From: Bacteroidales bacterium
GTDB taxonomy: Bacteria > Bacteroidota > Bacteroidia > Bacteroidales > JAGOPY01
DNA length: 64,000 nt
Assembly: GCA_017991835.1 (NCBI GenBank)
Contig: JAGOPY010000012.1
Coordinates: 1 to 64,000, forward strand
Direction of reading: 5' to 3'
A program made the translations under genes and the position numbers. A model generated the notes under the pieces. That model had not been told where the DNA came from. It saw only the letters and a list, made by a program, of their open reading frames with translations, and ran no database searches. This document shows, in pieces, positions 44,309 through 53,234 of the stretch. Each line of letters begins with the position of its first letter. The first letter of the stretch is position 1.

Positions 44309-45586
44309 ATGAACTTTATCGAAGAACTCCGCTGGCGCGGGATGATCCACGACATGACGCCCGAAACGGAAGAACTGTTTAAAAAGGACGAAATGGTGGT
44401 TGGTTATGTGGGGATCGATCCGACGGCCGATTCGCTTCATATCGGCCACCTGGTGAGCATCATGATGCTGAAGCACCTGCAGCTTGCCGGCCATAAGCCG
44501 CTGGCGCTGGTCGGAGGGGCAACGGGCATGATCGGCGACCCGTCGGGGAAGTCGGAAGAAAGGAATCTGCTTAGCGAAGAGATCATCCGCCATAACGAAC
44601 ATTGTATCAAAAGACAGCTTGAAAAGCTTCTCGAGTTCGGTAACAAGCCGAATGCCGCCGAAATGGTCAACAACTACGACTGGATGAAAGAGTTCACCTT
44701 CCTGGGTTTTATCCGCGATGTCGGCAAGCATATTACAGTCAACTATATGATGGCGAAGGATTCGGTAAAGAAGAGGCTCGAAACAGGGATCTCGTTCACC
44801 GAATTCACCTACCAGCTCGTACAGGGATATGATTTTCTCTACCTCAACGAGCATAAGAACTGCAAACTGCAGATGGGCGGCTCCGACCAGTGGGGCAACA
44901 TCACCACGGGCACCGAGCTGATCCGGCGCAAGAACGGCGGCGACGCCTATGCCCTCACCTGCCCGCTGATCACCAAAGCCGACGGCGGCAAGTTCGGGAA
45001 GACCGAAACCGGCAACGTATGGCTCGATCCGGTGCGCACCTCCCCCTATAAATTCTACCAGTTCTGGCTGAATACTTCGGATGAGGATGCGGAGAAGTAT
45101 ATCCGGATCTTTACTTTGTTTACGCGTGAAGAGATCGATGAAATGATCGCACGACACAAGGAAGCGCCGCACCAGCGCGAGTTGCAGAAAGCGCTGGCAA
45201 AGGACCTTACGGTGAGGGTGCATTCCGAAGCCGATTACCAGGCTGCAATCGATGCGTCGGCGATCCTGTTTGGCGCCGGCACGACCGAAACATTGAAAGG
45301 CCTCTCCGAGGATCTTTTCCTCTCCGTTTTTGAAGGGGTTCCGCAAAGTGAAGTATCTAAAGTTAAACTCGAACAAGGCATCCCGCTCCTGGAGTTCCTG
45401 GCGGATGAGACAGGGATTTTCCCGTCCCGGGGCGAGGCGCGGCGGACGGTAAAAGAGAATGCGTTATCGATCAATAAAATGAAGGTTGTGGAGGATAAGA
45501 TGGTTGGCGTGGGTGATCTTTTAAATGAAAAGTATATCCTTGTTCAGAAGGGGAAGAAGAATTATTTTCTTGTTGTAGCTGTTTGA
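44309..45586 (+). CDS. tyrS: Tyrosine--tRNA ligase
   Basis: 425 residues; class I synthetase charging tRNA-Tyr. The HIGH motif is SLHIGHL (about residue 45), with [12 protein letters not shown] nearby and the KMSKS equivalent KFGKTETG (about 230). A C-terminal S4 RNA-binding domain follows ([19 protein letters not shown]). ATG 44309 follows the promoter box directly; an upstream in-frame start would lie inside the divergent epimerase gene. Confidence 0.97.
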   Translation: MNFIEELRWRGMIHDMTPETEELFKKDEMVVGYVGIDPTADSLHIGHLVSIMMLKHLQLAGHKPLALVGGATGMIGDPSGKSEERNLLSEEIIRHNEHCIKRQLEKLLEFGNKPNAAEMVNNYDWMKEFTFLGFIRDVGKHITVNYMMAKDSVKKRLETGISFTEFTYQLVQGYDFLYLNEHKNCKLQMGGSDQWGNITTGTELIRRKNGGDAYALTCPLITKADGGKFGKTETGNVWLDPVRTSPYKFYQFWLNTSDEDAEKYIRIFTLFTREEIDEMIARHKEAPHQRELQKALAKDLTVRVHSEADYQAAIDASAILFGAGTTETLKGLSEDLFLSVFEGVPQSEVSKVKLEQGIPLLEFLADETGIFPSRGEARRTVKENALSINKMKVVEDKMVGVGDLLNEKYILVQKGKKNYFLVVAV

Positions 45587-45591
45587 TTTTT

Positions 45592-45668
45592 AACTACATA
45601 GACACAACTTGTCCCGAAACCTCGGGATAGGGCACAATAGGTTACACATAGATCTGTTGTGCTTTCTA
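45592..45668. repeat. ACATAGACACAAC-type repeat with embedded palindrome
   Basis: Carries the hairpin TCCCGA-AACC-TCGGGA in the context ACAACTTG^TCCCG, identical in its left flank to the element at 7257. GTTGTG/CACAA-type inverted segments follow. Confidence 0.45.
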
Positions 45669-45742
45669 TTGTGTTCAAAGAGTCTGTGTGTTGAATAGCG
45701 ACGTCTCATACGGTGTGCCCTGGTAAAGGAAGAGATAAGGAT

Positions 45743-45861
45743 TGAGACTCCATCTGCCCGAAATGAGATGGAGTCTCCTTTTAATGAGATGCCATCTCGA
45801 TTTTGAGATGGAGTCTCCTTGCAATCGAGATGCCATCTCACTAAAACCAGATGGCGTCTCA
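45743..45861. repeat. Cluster of six GAGATG-NN-CATCTC palindromes
   Basis: Six 13-16 bp palindromes (GAGACTCCATCT, GAGATGGAGTCTCC twice, GAGATGCCATCTC twice, AGATGGCGTCTC) are spaced every 17-22 bp. A seventh is in the pgk leader. No gene lies here. Confidence 0.65.
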
Positions 45862-45968
45862 AACCAAAAACTTGTTAACCGCCCTTGACTTCTTTGCCCT
45901 TTTGAATTACCTTTATGCAGTAAATCACACCGAGTCTATTTTTTATTAACCTGTTAATCCAACCATTT

Positions 45969-46195
45969 ATGAGAACAGTTAATTTTTTATCAGTAATTGC
46001 ACTCTTAATCCTGGACTTGACACTTTCAGTATCAATGATCTTAAAGGGACAACTTCTAAAGAGATCTCTCTTACAAGCAGTCAAAATCAGTTTGTACTAA
46101 GCACAGAAACTTTCATAAATGGTACTTATATATGTAAATTGGTAGTGAATTCTGACGTAAAGGCATCAACCAAATTTATCATTAATCATCCTTAA
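45969..46195 (+). pseudogene. Frame-disrupted remnant of a T9SS sorting domain
   Basis: One frame starts with an ATG and a hydrophobic signal-like run (MRTVNFLSVIALLILDLTL). A second frame, open from about 45980, ends FINGTYICKLVVNSDVKAS then TKFIINHP and a stop at 46195. That is the classic end of a T9SS type A sorting domain. N-terminal and C-terminal ends of a cargo protein thus lie within about 230 bp in different frames, so the body has been deleted. TTG, 20 bp, TACCTTTA (45885-45915) could be its old promoter. Confidence 0.5.
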
Positions 46196-46209
46196 TCTTG
46201 AGTTTGCCC

Positions 46210-47766
46210 ATGAGTGCAATCGGGAAGTTTATATTCATGAATCTGACATTTCTTCTGCTACAAGTTAATTTGAATTGCAATGCTCAATTTCATGAAAGGA
46301 TTTACTTTAATAATCTATATAATCAAAATACCATGTCTGTAGGAAAGAGTATATTAGAAAGTGATTCATCATATATTATTGCCGGTGGTGGGTTAGATAG
46401 CATTTTTGGTTATAAAAATATTATTATTGCTAAAATATCTCTGGATGGGGAATTGATTTCCTGGAATGAATACAGGACAAATCTTTCGGATCATTACGCC
46501 GGTTTTCCGGGTTCGATTCATGCATTTAATGGTTCATTTATTCTTGGTGGGAGCCACAATGTACAAAATGAATCCTGCGGTTTATATATGAATTTCGATT
46601 CATCATTCGACTCCTATACCTACAATTCCTATTGTAGCAAAGTGGGGCCTGTCTTGTACTTCCGCTATTGTAACATCATCAATCAGCATGATCTGATTTT
46701 TACCGGTTATGACAGGCATCCGGATATGATCGGCAAAGTCCTCCTTTTAAAAAGTGATTCATCAGGTAATGAAAAATGGCGTACCGGTTACAGTTTTGAT
46801 CAGACCTCCGAAGGGCAAAAAGTGATCCCCACGGAAGACAGTGGATTTATCATCTCAGGATATTCATACAATCCAGGGGACGATTATTCAGGTAATGCCA
46901 TCATCATCAAAACAGACACGGGCGGATCAATCCAATGGCATCGAACAGCGGGACATCCGGAATACATGGATGGATATGGCAGTGTAACCATTGCCCCGGA
47001 TGGGAATTTTGTTTTCGGGTATGCCCATGCCGTGTCCCAGGGTCCTCCCTACCCCGTACCCTATTCGTATTGTAAAATTAAATTCATCAAATACGACCAG
47101 AACGGCGATACAATCTGGGAAAAATTATACGGCAAACCCTACCAGCTCAATATGCTCCGGAATATCATCACCCTGCACGACGGGAGCTTCGTAGCCGTCG
47201 GATATGCCAATTCCGATACCCTCACCGGGCCGATGCAGGGGTGGCTTTTCAAGATCAACCAATACGGCGACAGCATCTGGTACAGGGATTACAGGCATTA
47301 CCAGGAACCATCGATCCTCGATTATTTATACGATGTTTACGAAACCAGCGATCATGGCCTGATAGCCTGCGGCGAATCATCGCGGGCAGAACCCGGCCCG
47401 GATGCGGTCCAGCGAATGTGGGTACTGAAGCTCGACAGCGCCGGTTGCGCCGAACCGGGTTGCGACTCTACGGTTTGGATCGATGAAACCGGAGGCGGGG
47501 AGGCATGGATGCGTGGAGAGTTGGAGGTGTGGCCGAATCCAGCCTCAGGGATTGTCGATTGTCGATGGTCGATGGTCGATTTTCGAAGGGATTTGTCATT
47601 GAGGATTTACGATGTTTTCGGGAGGGAAGTGGCTGAAATAAAGGTTCCTGGCAAGCAGGACCAGGTACAGATCAATGTAGAAAGTTATCATCCGGGGGTG
47701 TATATCGCGGTACTGAGAAATGGGGGAGATTTTTGGGGAAGTGGTAAGTTTGTGGTGGCGAGATAA
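46210..47766 (+). CDS. Secreted T9SS cargo protein with propeller-like repeats
   Basis: 518 residues with a hydrophobic signal (FIFMNLTFLLLQVNLNCNAQ). Repeated motifs follow of the type GGSHN..., IISGYSYNPGDD.SGNAIIIKTDTGGSIQWH and FVAVGYANSDTLTGPMQGWLFKI, as in delta-60/beta-propeller-like proteins. The C-terminus is a sorting domain (VWPNPASG ... IYDVFGREVAEI ... GVYIAVLRNGG). A heptad array (TCGATGG units, 47549-47586) lies in frame inside the sorting domain. The first 500 bp are markedly more AT-rich than the rest, suggesting a chimeric origin. Confidence 0.7.
   Translation: MSAIGKFIFMNLTFLLLQVNLNCNAQFHERIYFNNLYNQNTMSVGKSILESDSSYIIAGGGLDSIFGYKNIIIAKISLDGELISWNEYRTNLSDHYAGFPGSIHAFNGSFILGGSHNVQNESCGLYMNFDSSFDSYTYNSYCSKVGPVLYFRYCNIINQHDLIFTGYDRHPDMIGKVLLLKSDSSGNEKWRTGYSFDQTSEGQKVIPTEDSGFIISGYSYNPGDDYSGNAIIIKTDTGGSIQWHRTAGHPEYMDGYGSVTIAPDGNFVFGYAHAVSQGPPYPVPYSYCKIKFIKYDQNGDTIWEKLYGKPYQLNMLRNIITLHDGSFVAVGYANSDTLTGPMQGWLFKINQYGDSIWYRDYRHYQEPSILDYLYDVYETSDHGLIACGESSRAEPGPDAVQRMWVLKLDSAGCAEPGCDSTVWIDETGGGEAWMRGELEVWPNPASGIVDCRWSMVDFRRDLSLRIYDVFGREVAEIKVPGKQDQVQINVESYHPGVYIAVLRNGGDFWGSGKFVVAR
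47549..47586 (+). repeat. In-frame heptad array in a T9SS sorting domain
   Basis: Units GTCGATT and GTCGATG encode VDCRWSMVDF. A 33-bp stretch is identical to one at 55322-55357 on the opposite strand. Confidence 0.7.
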
Positions 47767-47797
47767 GACCAGTTGGACAATCGAATTACGCGATTTG

Positions 47798-47829
47798 GCA
47801 TTCGGTCCGCCAGCTGGCGGATCGAATGC
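47798..47829. repeat. Extended palindrome (TCCGCCAG core)
   Basis: GCATTCG, one base, TCCGCCAG-CTGGCGGA, one base, CGAATGC: nearly 32 bp of cruciform-capable sequence between the T9SS gene and cysS. The 16-bp core recurs exactly inside cysS at 48326-48341. It could also act as a bidirectional terminator, but no T-tract follows. Confidence 0.6.
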
Positions 47830-47837
47830 GGAATCGT

Positions 47838-49400
47838 CTAATCTTCTTTAATCTCCCACGTCGCCCCTTCCTTCCCGTCCTTAATCTGTATATTGACCTT
47901 CAGCAACTTATCCCTGATCTGGTCGGAGGTGGCGAAATCCTTCTTCGCCCTGGCATCCGCGCGAATGCCGATAATGGTGTCCATCAGCCCGCTGATGATC
48001 TCATCTTTTTGTCCCGATTGCTCTTCCGGCACCAGGCCCAGGATATCGACCATGAAAGTCCGGTAGGCAAAGGCCAGCGCCGCCATGTCGTTATCGGAAA
48101 GCTTCTCTTTGCCTTCTTTAACAAGGTTGATGATCCGGGCTGCCTCGAAAAGCTGGGCGATCACGATCGGGCTGTTGAAATCGTCGTTCATCGCCGAGTA
48201 GCTATTGGCAATTATCTGTGCAATTGGCCCGGTAACAGTTCCGGGTTCCGGGTTCCAGGTTCCGGGTTCCAGGTTCCAGGTTCCGGGTTCCAGGTTCCGG
48301 ATTCCGGATTCACTTTGAACTTTGATCCGCCAGCTGGCGGATGAATTTTGAACTGCTGCGAGCGCAGCGAGCAGCTTACGCAGTCCTTTTTCGCTCGCCT
48401 GCAGCGCTTCGTTGGAGAAATCGAGGGTGCCGCGGTAGTGGGCCTGCAGGATGAAAAAACGGATCGTCATCGGGCTGTAAGCTTTCTCCAGCAGGCTGTG
48501 GTTGCCATTGAAAAAATCTTCCAGCGAAACGGCATTACCCAGAGATTTACCCATTTTCTGCCCGTTGATCGTGATCATGTTGTTGTGCATCCAGTAACGC
48601 ACCGGCATCTTGCCCGTCGCAGCCATCGACTGGGCTATTTCCGATTCGTGGTGCGGGAAAAGCAAATCCATTCCCCCGCCGTGGATGTCGAACGTCTCGC
48701 CCAGGTATTTGCATCCCATGGCCGAACATTCGAGGTGCCAGCCGGGGTAACCTTCGCCCCAGGGCGAGGGCCAGCGCATGATATGATCGGGGGTGGCCTT
48801 TTTCCACAGGGCAAAATCGAAACTGCTTTTTTTCTCTTCCTGCCCGTCGAGTTCCCTTGTAAAAGCCAGTAATTCATCCACTTTACGTCCTGAAAGGATG
48901 CCGTACGGATGTTTCTGATTGTATTTTTCGATGTCGAAATACACAGAGCCGTTGCGCTCGTAAGCAAAGCCGGCGTCGAGGATCTTCTGCACCATGGCGA
49001 TCTGCTCGATAATATGGCCTGATGCGTGCGGTTCAATGCTCGGATTCAGCAGGTTCAGCCGCGCCATGAGTTCGTGATAGCGGTTGGTGTAATATTGCAC
49101 CACCTCCATCGGTTCGAGCTGTTCAAGCCGGGCCTTTTTGCCGATTTTGTCATCGCCGGCATCGGCGTCTCCTTCCAGGTGCCCGACGTCGGTTATGTTT
49201 CGCACGTAGCGCACCTTGAAGCCGATATGTTTCAGGTAACGGAACACCAGGTCGAAAGTCACAGCCGGCCGGGCATGGCCCAGGTGCGGATCGCCGTATA
49301 CGGTGGGACCGCAGACGTACATCCCGGCATGGCCCGGTACCAGTGGCTCGAAAAGTTCCTTCTTCCGGGAAAGGCTGTTATAGATATAAAGTTGTTGCAT
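47838..49400 (-). CDS. cysS: Cysteine--tRNA ligase with a repeat-derived insertion
   Basis: 520 residues; class I synthetase for cysteine. Motifs: [16 protein letters not shown] (HIGH region with zinc Cys30), WHLECSAMG (Cys225), [11 protein letters not shown] and KMGKS (282-286). Between the end of the catalytic domain and the MNDDFNSP helix, residues about 353-391 consist of unusual sequence ([16 protein letters not shown] ...) encoded by the GTTCCRG heptad array plus a palindrome. Other CysS proteins have only a short linker here. The frame is intact, so the protein is probably functional. ATG 49400 chosen; seven codons upstream is an alternative. Confidence 0.95.
   Translation of the reverse strand: MQQLYIYNSLSRKKELFEPLVPGHAGMYVCGPTVYGDPHLGHARPAVTFDLVFRYLKHIGFKVRYVRNITDVGHLEGDADAGDDKIGKKARLEQLEPMEVVQYYTNRYHELMARLNLLNPSIEPHASGHIIEQIAMVQKILDAGFAYERNGSVYFDIEKYNQKHPYGILSGRKVDELLAFTRELDGQEEKKSSFDFALWKKATPDHIMRWPSPWGEGYPGWHLECSAMGCKYLGETFDIHGGGMDLLFPHHESEIAQSMAATGKMPVRYWMHNNMITINGQKMGKSLGNAVSLEDFFNGNHSLLEKAYSPMTIRFFILQAHYRGTLDFSNEALQASEKGLRKLLAALAAVQNSSASWRIKVQSESGIRNLEPGTWNLEPGTWNPEPGTVTGPIAQIIANSYSAMNDDFNSPIVIAQLFEAARIINLVKEGKEKLSDNDMAALAFAYRTFMVDILGLVPEEQSGQKDEIISGLMDTIIGIRADARAKKDFATSDQIRDKLLKVNIQIKDGKEGATWEIKED
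48237..48374. repeat. Heptad array and two palindromes inside cysS
   Basis: About ten GTTCCGG/GTTCCAG units (48237-48308) and two TTTGAAC heptads come first. The core TCCGCCAG-CTGGCGGA (48326-48341) and CTGC-GA-GC-GCA-GC-GA-GCAG (48356-48374) follow. All lie in frame within the coding region. Confidence 0.75.
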
Positions 49401-49505
49401 ATCAAGTAAGATTCCAGGCAAAAATAGTGATTAATAGCAATCGGTTTATCTGATTTCGTCGAGTGGTCCTGTAAAACTGTCTGGCACTTTGCTTTTCAAC
49501 TGATG

Positions 49506-49546
49506 CTTCGTGCGCCTTTGTGAATATCCTTCGTGCGCCTTGGTGG
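49506..49546. repeat. Solitary arm of the GxxExxY element family
   Basis: 38 of 41 bases match the right arm at 50140-50180, in the same orientation. The stretch 49547-49690 between it and the left arm is AT-rich with no gene seen. Confidence 0.6.
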
Positions 49547-49690
49547 TTTTAACAATGGTTAAATCGAAAATAATTTCAATTATTATTAGAATTATACATC
49601 TAATAATGAATGTTTTATAAATTATCTTTTATATGACCGGGTATAAAAGAAGTGAAAAACCGATTAATATGTGAGAATTACTCGCTTTTA

Positions 49691-49731
49691 CCACGAAGGC
49701 GCACTAAGGATATTCACAAAGGCGCACAAAG
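49691..49731. repeat. Left inverted repeat of the GxxExxY element
   Basis: 41 bp beginning CCACGAAGGCGCACTAAGG. Its reverse complement matches 50140-50180 at 40 of 41 positions. Each arm itself contains two CACAAAGGCGCAC-type half repeats. Confidence 0.85.
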
Positions 49732-49757
49732 ATTAAACAATTAAGAAAGGAGGATGT

Positions 49758-50129
49758 ATGACGAATGAAGAAGTTTTTAAAATTGTTTTAGATTGCTCCT
49801 ACCGGGTTCATTCGGCACTGGGGCCCGGTCTTTTAGAGAGTTCTTATGAAGAATGTTTGCAATATGAAATAAAACAAACAGGATTATTTGCCGAAAAACA
49901 AAAACCATTGCATTTGGTTTATAATCAAGTTAAACTTGATATTGGGTATAGGATTGATATCCTGGTCGAAAATAAAGTCGTCGTTGAAATCAAATCTGTC
50001 GACGCTTTTAATGACGTTCACTTTGCACAAATTCTGACTTATTTAAAACTATCAGGATGCAAATTGGGATTGCTCGTTAATTTCAATGTGCGCCATTTAA
50101 AAGATGGGATCAAAAGAGTGATTTTATAA
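49758..50129 (+). CDS. GxxExxY family protein (PD-(D/E)XK nuclease-like)
   Basis: 123 residues with the name-giving motif at Gly24-Glu27-Tyr30 (GPGLLESSYEECL). A nuclease-like core follows: Asp67 in YRIDILVENK and Glu77-x-Lys79 in VVEIKSV, a PD-(D/E)XK pattern. The family occurs in many copies in some environmental genomes and has no proven function. A strong Shine-Dalgarno sequence (AAAGGAGG, 49746-49753) precedes the ATG, unusual in this window. The gene is AT-rich, lies on the opposite strand to its neighbours, and is enclosed by 41-bp inverted repeats. These features point to a mobile cassette. Confidence 0.9.
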   Translation: MTNEEVFKIVLDCSYRVHSALGPGLLESSYEECLQYEIKQTGLFAEKQKPLHLVYNQVKLDIGYRIDILVENKVVVEIKSVDAFNDVHFAQILTYLKLSGCKLGLLVNFNVRHLKDGIKRVIL

Positions 50130-50139
50130 CGCAAGACTC

Positions 50140-50180
50140 CTTTGTGCGCCTTTGTGAATATCCTTAGTGCGCCTTTGTGG
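50140..50180. repeat. Right inverted repeat of the GxxExxY element
   Basis: 41 bp ending GCGCCTTTGTGG; near-perfect inverted partner of 49691-49731, starting 10 bp after the GxxExxY stop. Confidence 0.85.
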
Positions 50181-50185
50181 TTAAA

Positions 50186-51013
50186 TCAATCCTCCGATCT
50201 AAGAAAAAACCTTCGCTTGACGATGATGTCATCAAACAACAACACACGCAATTCATAATCACCCGGTTGCCGTTTATCCGGGGTAATGGATACAGAACCA
50301 TTTAATGTGGCGACAGTATCCGCAGGATTGACCATCATCTTTTTGTCATAGAACGATTTTCCATCCGGGCCGTACCATTCCATCCGGAAAGGCAATTCAT
50401 CATCTTCATAAATACCCATATTCCTAAGGTTAACCCGGGCCCGGAGGATCCCTTTCTTCCTGATCTCAAATACCGTATCGATGCCATTCATCTCCCCTGT
50501 TTCTTTATCCAAACTTTTATAGAAGATGATGTCAGCCTCGATATGATTCGCTGTTCCTTCGGGAACCATCTCAAACTGCTTTTCCGCGATCAGATCCCTG
50601 AAATAATATACCCTTACGGAATAAACGCCGGCATCCCTTTTTAAGGGGTCGAGGGAGACTGCACTGACCAGTTTGCCGGTCGAATCCCCGGCCGGGAGAT
50701 CGATCCTTTTCAGATAGACCGACCGGTTGCCGGGCCCGATCCAGTCGATATGGAACAACCGGTCGCGCCCCGGATCCATCAGGGAAACACCCGGATCAAC
50801 CACAGCCACAACATTCTCCCCTTCCTTCATTTCAAAAACATTGCTAATTGCAGCCTGCCTGCCCGATTTTTCGTAATAAAAGCGGCTGAACGTCATCTGA
50901 GCAGGGATGCCATCCCTTTTTTCGGCGCATCCTCCAACCATCCCCACCATCAAAATCGCAAGGATTGTCGCGAAACCATTAATCAAAACATAATATTTGA
51001 TACTCTTTATCAT
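50186..51013 (-). CDS. Predicted lipoprotein with two Ig-like repeats
   Basis: 275 residues. A signal sequence ends in a lipobox (MVGMVGGC). The rest holds two related beta-rich segments: compare FHIDWIGPGNRSVYLKRIDLPAGDST with FRMEWYGPDGKSFYDKKMMVNPADTV, each followed by GVYSVRVYYFRD or DYELRVLLFDD. It is last of the long minus-strand unit that contains the pgs genes. The function is unknown; surface attachment or chaperoning of the polymer is only a guess. Confidence 0.65.
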   Translation of the reverse strand: MIKSIKYYVLINGFATILAILMVGMVGGCAEKRDGIPAQMTFSRFYYEKSGRQAAISNVFEMKEGENVVAVVDPGVSLMDPGRDRLFHIDWIGPGNRSVYLKRIDLPAGDSTGKLVSAVSLDPLKRDAGVYSVRVYYFRDLIAEKQFEMVPEGTANHIEADIIFYKSLDKETGEMNGIDTVFEIRKKGILRARVNLRNMGIYEDDELPFRMEWYGPDGKSFYDKKMMVNPADTVATLNGSVSITPDKRQPGDYELRVLLFDDIIVKRRFFLRSED

Positions 51014-51040
51014 CCTTAAATTGAATAACTTACCACTCAT

Positions 51041-51106
51041 CCTGACAACCCTCCAAACCCTTAAAACCCTGCCGTCCTAAAGTCTTGCCGTCCTACCGTC
51101 CTACCC
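51041..51106. repeat. Degenerate array (GCCGTCCTA units)
   Basis: Short units AAACCCT and then GCCGTCCTA, repeated about three times, lie in the gap after the acyltransferase stop. Confidence 0.45.
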
Positions 51107-52225
51107 TTATATCATCCTCACCACCCAGTTCCTGCTTCTTTTTTTCACGTTATAGAACCACAGGCAAAGGGGGATCATCACGACCATCATTACTGCGAAT
51201 GCGATCAATGTTTCGGTGACCCCGCCATCCCTGTAAAGGAAATCAATACGTTTGATAAAAATCCCCATAATGGCGATGTGCATTCCGTAGAAAAACAGCG
51301 CCACGCGCCCGGGAATGGCGAAAAAGTAAAGAATTTTCGGGGAGATTTTATTGATGGCGATGAAAATTCCGGTAATGACCAGCACCCATCCGAAGAACCA
51401 GAGGTTCAGGAAGAGGCTAGGCGGATATTTCTGATCGAAGAAGAAGGAATAAGAACCGGGGTCGGAGAATGGGAAAATATTGCCGTAGCCCCTGCCCATC
51501 CGAACCAGGAGGGCCAGCAGAATTGCTGCCGTTCCGATACCGAAGCTCCAGGATATCTTTGCCCGGTCGCTTTTCCAGGCCTGCAGCCATCCGCTGGCCA
51601 TGGCCGATCCCATGAGGGCAAGGGCAAACCAGGGGATGACCGGGTATTTGTTAAACTCCCCCGCATCGATAAAGGTCTGCATCAGGGCTTCCTGCCAACC
51701 TGTTGCCGGATCATACGGAATGCGGAGCAAAAGCGGGTGGAGGGCCAGGATCAGCAGTCCCAGTGCGGCCCTGACCATCCAATGATACCGGATGACCAGG
51801 GCGAGCAGGATCATCGAGATTCCAATGCAGGCGATGATCCCGAGGTGGCCCGGTTTGAATTCGCTGAATCCTCCCCAGGAGGAGTTGACCCAGGTAACCT
51901 GCAGCACGACCAGGAATAACCCCCGGATCATGATCTGCCGGATGATCTTTTTCCTTTCGATCCCTTTTTCGATTTGTTTTGTATACGACCACCAGACCAT
52001 GGCCCCTGCCAGGATCAGGAACCCGGGGGCACAGAGATAGGAGGCGTAGCGGAGGGCAAACTGGGGCCAGCTGTCGAAAAGCGGATCCAGCTGATCGATC
52101 TGGTCCCAGACGGAGTTAAAATAATAGGAACAATGGTCGAGCAGCATCAGGACCACTACCAGGCCGCGGACCTGGTCGATGTAATCGAAACGCGATGGTC
52201 CCGGTGCTGAATTAATCAAGGCCAT
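51107..52225 (-). CDS. DUF1624 / heparan-alpha-glucosaminide N-acetyltransferase-like membrane protein
   Basis: 372 residues with about ten membrane helices. It starts with the family signature YIDQVRGLVVVLMLLDHCSYYF, followed by LCAPGFLILAGAM, and includes conserved loop histidines (KPGHLGII, YGMHIAIMG). The family transfers acetyl groups across membranes to sugars or other acceptors. In the context of the pgs genes it might acylate an exported polymer or envelope glycan. It overlaps the LVIVD gene by 14 bp. Confidence 0.8.
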   Translation of the reverse strand: MALINSAPGPSRFDYIDQVRGLVVVLMLLDHCSYYFNSVWDQIDQLDPLFDSWPQFALRYASYLCAPGFLILAGAMVWWSYTKQIEKGIERKKIIRQIMIRGLFLVVLQVTWVNSSWGGFSEFKPGHLGIIACIGISMILLALVIRYHWMVRAALGLLILALHPLLLRIPYDPATGWQEALMQTFIDAGEFNKYPVIPWFALALMGSAMASGWLQAWKSDRAKISWSFGIGTAAILLALLVRMGRGYGNIFPFSDPGSYSFFFDQKYPPSLFLNLWFFGWVLVITGIFIAINKISPKILYFFAIPGRVALFFYGMHIAIMGIFIKRIDFLYRDGGVTETLIAFAVMMVVMIPLCLWFYNVKKRSRNWVVRMI

Positions 52226-53222
52226 AAGGAATGCTAATGATCAACACCCCTTCATCTTCATCGGCCAGATAGATATACTGGTCATCGGCGTCGATACCCA
52301 GGGCATATTTTGTCTTGACCGCGCCGATCAGCTTTGGCGCCGCCGGATTGGTCACATCGATGATCTGCATTCCGCCAAGCTGAGCCGACATATAGATCTT
52401 ATTATCATCCAGGTAAAGGTCTTTGGCATATCCGGCGCTGTCGTAAACTCCGGCCACAAATACACCGGCTGTGTCGGAATAGTCGAGGATCTGCAGGCCG
52501 GAGGTGCCGCATGCCATAAAAGCGAGCGACCGGTTCTCGTCCAGAACAATCGCTTCGGCATCGCCCGGTGTATCGCACCAGCCGGCTTTGGGATAGATGC
52601 CATAACCCTCCTGGAAATCGGAAATATTGTAAATCGTCAATCCCATTTCCCCGCCGGCAACGAAAAGGTAGTTGGAATCCGATGAGGTGGCCAGCCCGTA
52701 AGCATAGCCAATGGTTGCAAACTGCCCGCGGACGTCGGGCTCGGTCGGATAGCTGATTTCAGCGATACCCACTCCTTGTTCACTAATGGCGGTGAACAGG
52801 TAATGCCCCATGATGTGGAAATTCCGTGCCGGTTTGACGCCCAGGTTGGTAATGGCTACCCTCGGTGTATCGGGTTGGCTGACATTTACCACATTGATGC
52901 CGAATGTATTAGCTGCCAGATAAACCGCACTGTCGCGGATAGCGATCTTCCCGGCATAACCCCGAAGCTTATCCGTTGTAAGCGAAATGAAGGAAGGAAC
53001 GGCCGGATTTGTAATATCGTAAATCAGCAATCCCCCTTCTCCCTGGGCAATGTAGAGAAGATTATCTTTTTTAACGACGTCGTTTGAAAATCCCGACGAC
53101 GCAATCCGGCTGACGATCTTGTACCCACCATCGGACGGTGTAAGCGATTCGGGATCTTTCGGTTTGCCGCATCCGGCCAGTAAAATGACGCCGGAAACAA
53201 ATAATAACAGGTTTTTATTCAT
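52212..53222 (-). CDS. LVIVD-repeat lipoprotein
   Basis: 336 residues. The signal ends with lipobox LLAGC (Cys18). Six or seven short beta-propeller repeats follow with the LVIVD pattern (GGLLIYDITNPAVPS, FGINVVNVSQPDTP, MGLTIYNISDF, SGLQILDYSDTAGV, GGMQIIDVTNPAAP). These proteins form surface-exposed propellers of unknown partner. It is co-transcribed with the outer-membrane and acyltransferase genes. Confidence 0.8.
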   Translation of the reverse strand: MNKNLLLFVSGVILLAGCGKPKDPESLTPSDGGYKIVSRIASSGFSNDVVKKDNLLYIAQGEGGLLIYDITNPAVPSFISLTTDKLRGYAGKIAIRDSAVYLAANTFGINVVNVSQPDTPRVAITNLGVKPARNFHIMGHYLFTAISEQGVGIAEISYPTEPDVRGQFATIGYAYGLATSSDSNYLFVAGGEMGLTIYNISDFQEGYGIYPKAGWCDTPGDAEAIVLDENRSLAFMACGTSGLQILDYSDTAGVFVAGVYDSAGYAKDLYLDDNKIYMSAQLGGMQIIDVTNPAAPKLIGAVKTKYALGIDADDQYIYLADEDEGVLIISIPYGLD

Positions 53223-53234
53223 AGTTTAATCAAT

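Noticed and set aside
44258..45376. Minus-strand frame of 372 codons opposite tyrS
   Set aside because: tyrS carries all synthetase motifs on the plus strand; the antisense frame is a composition shadow.
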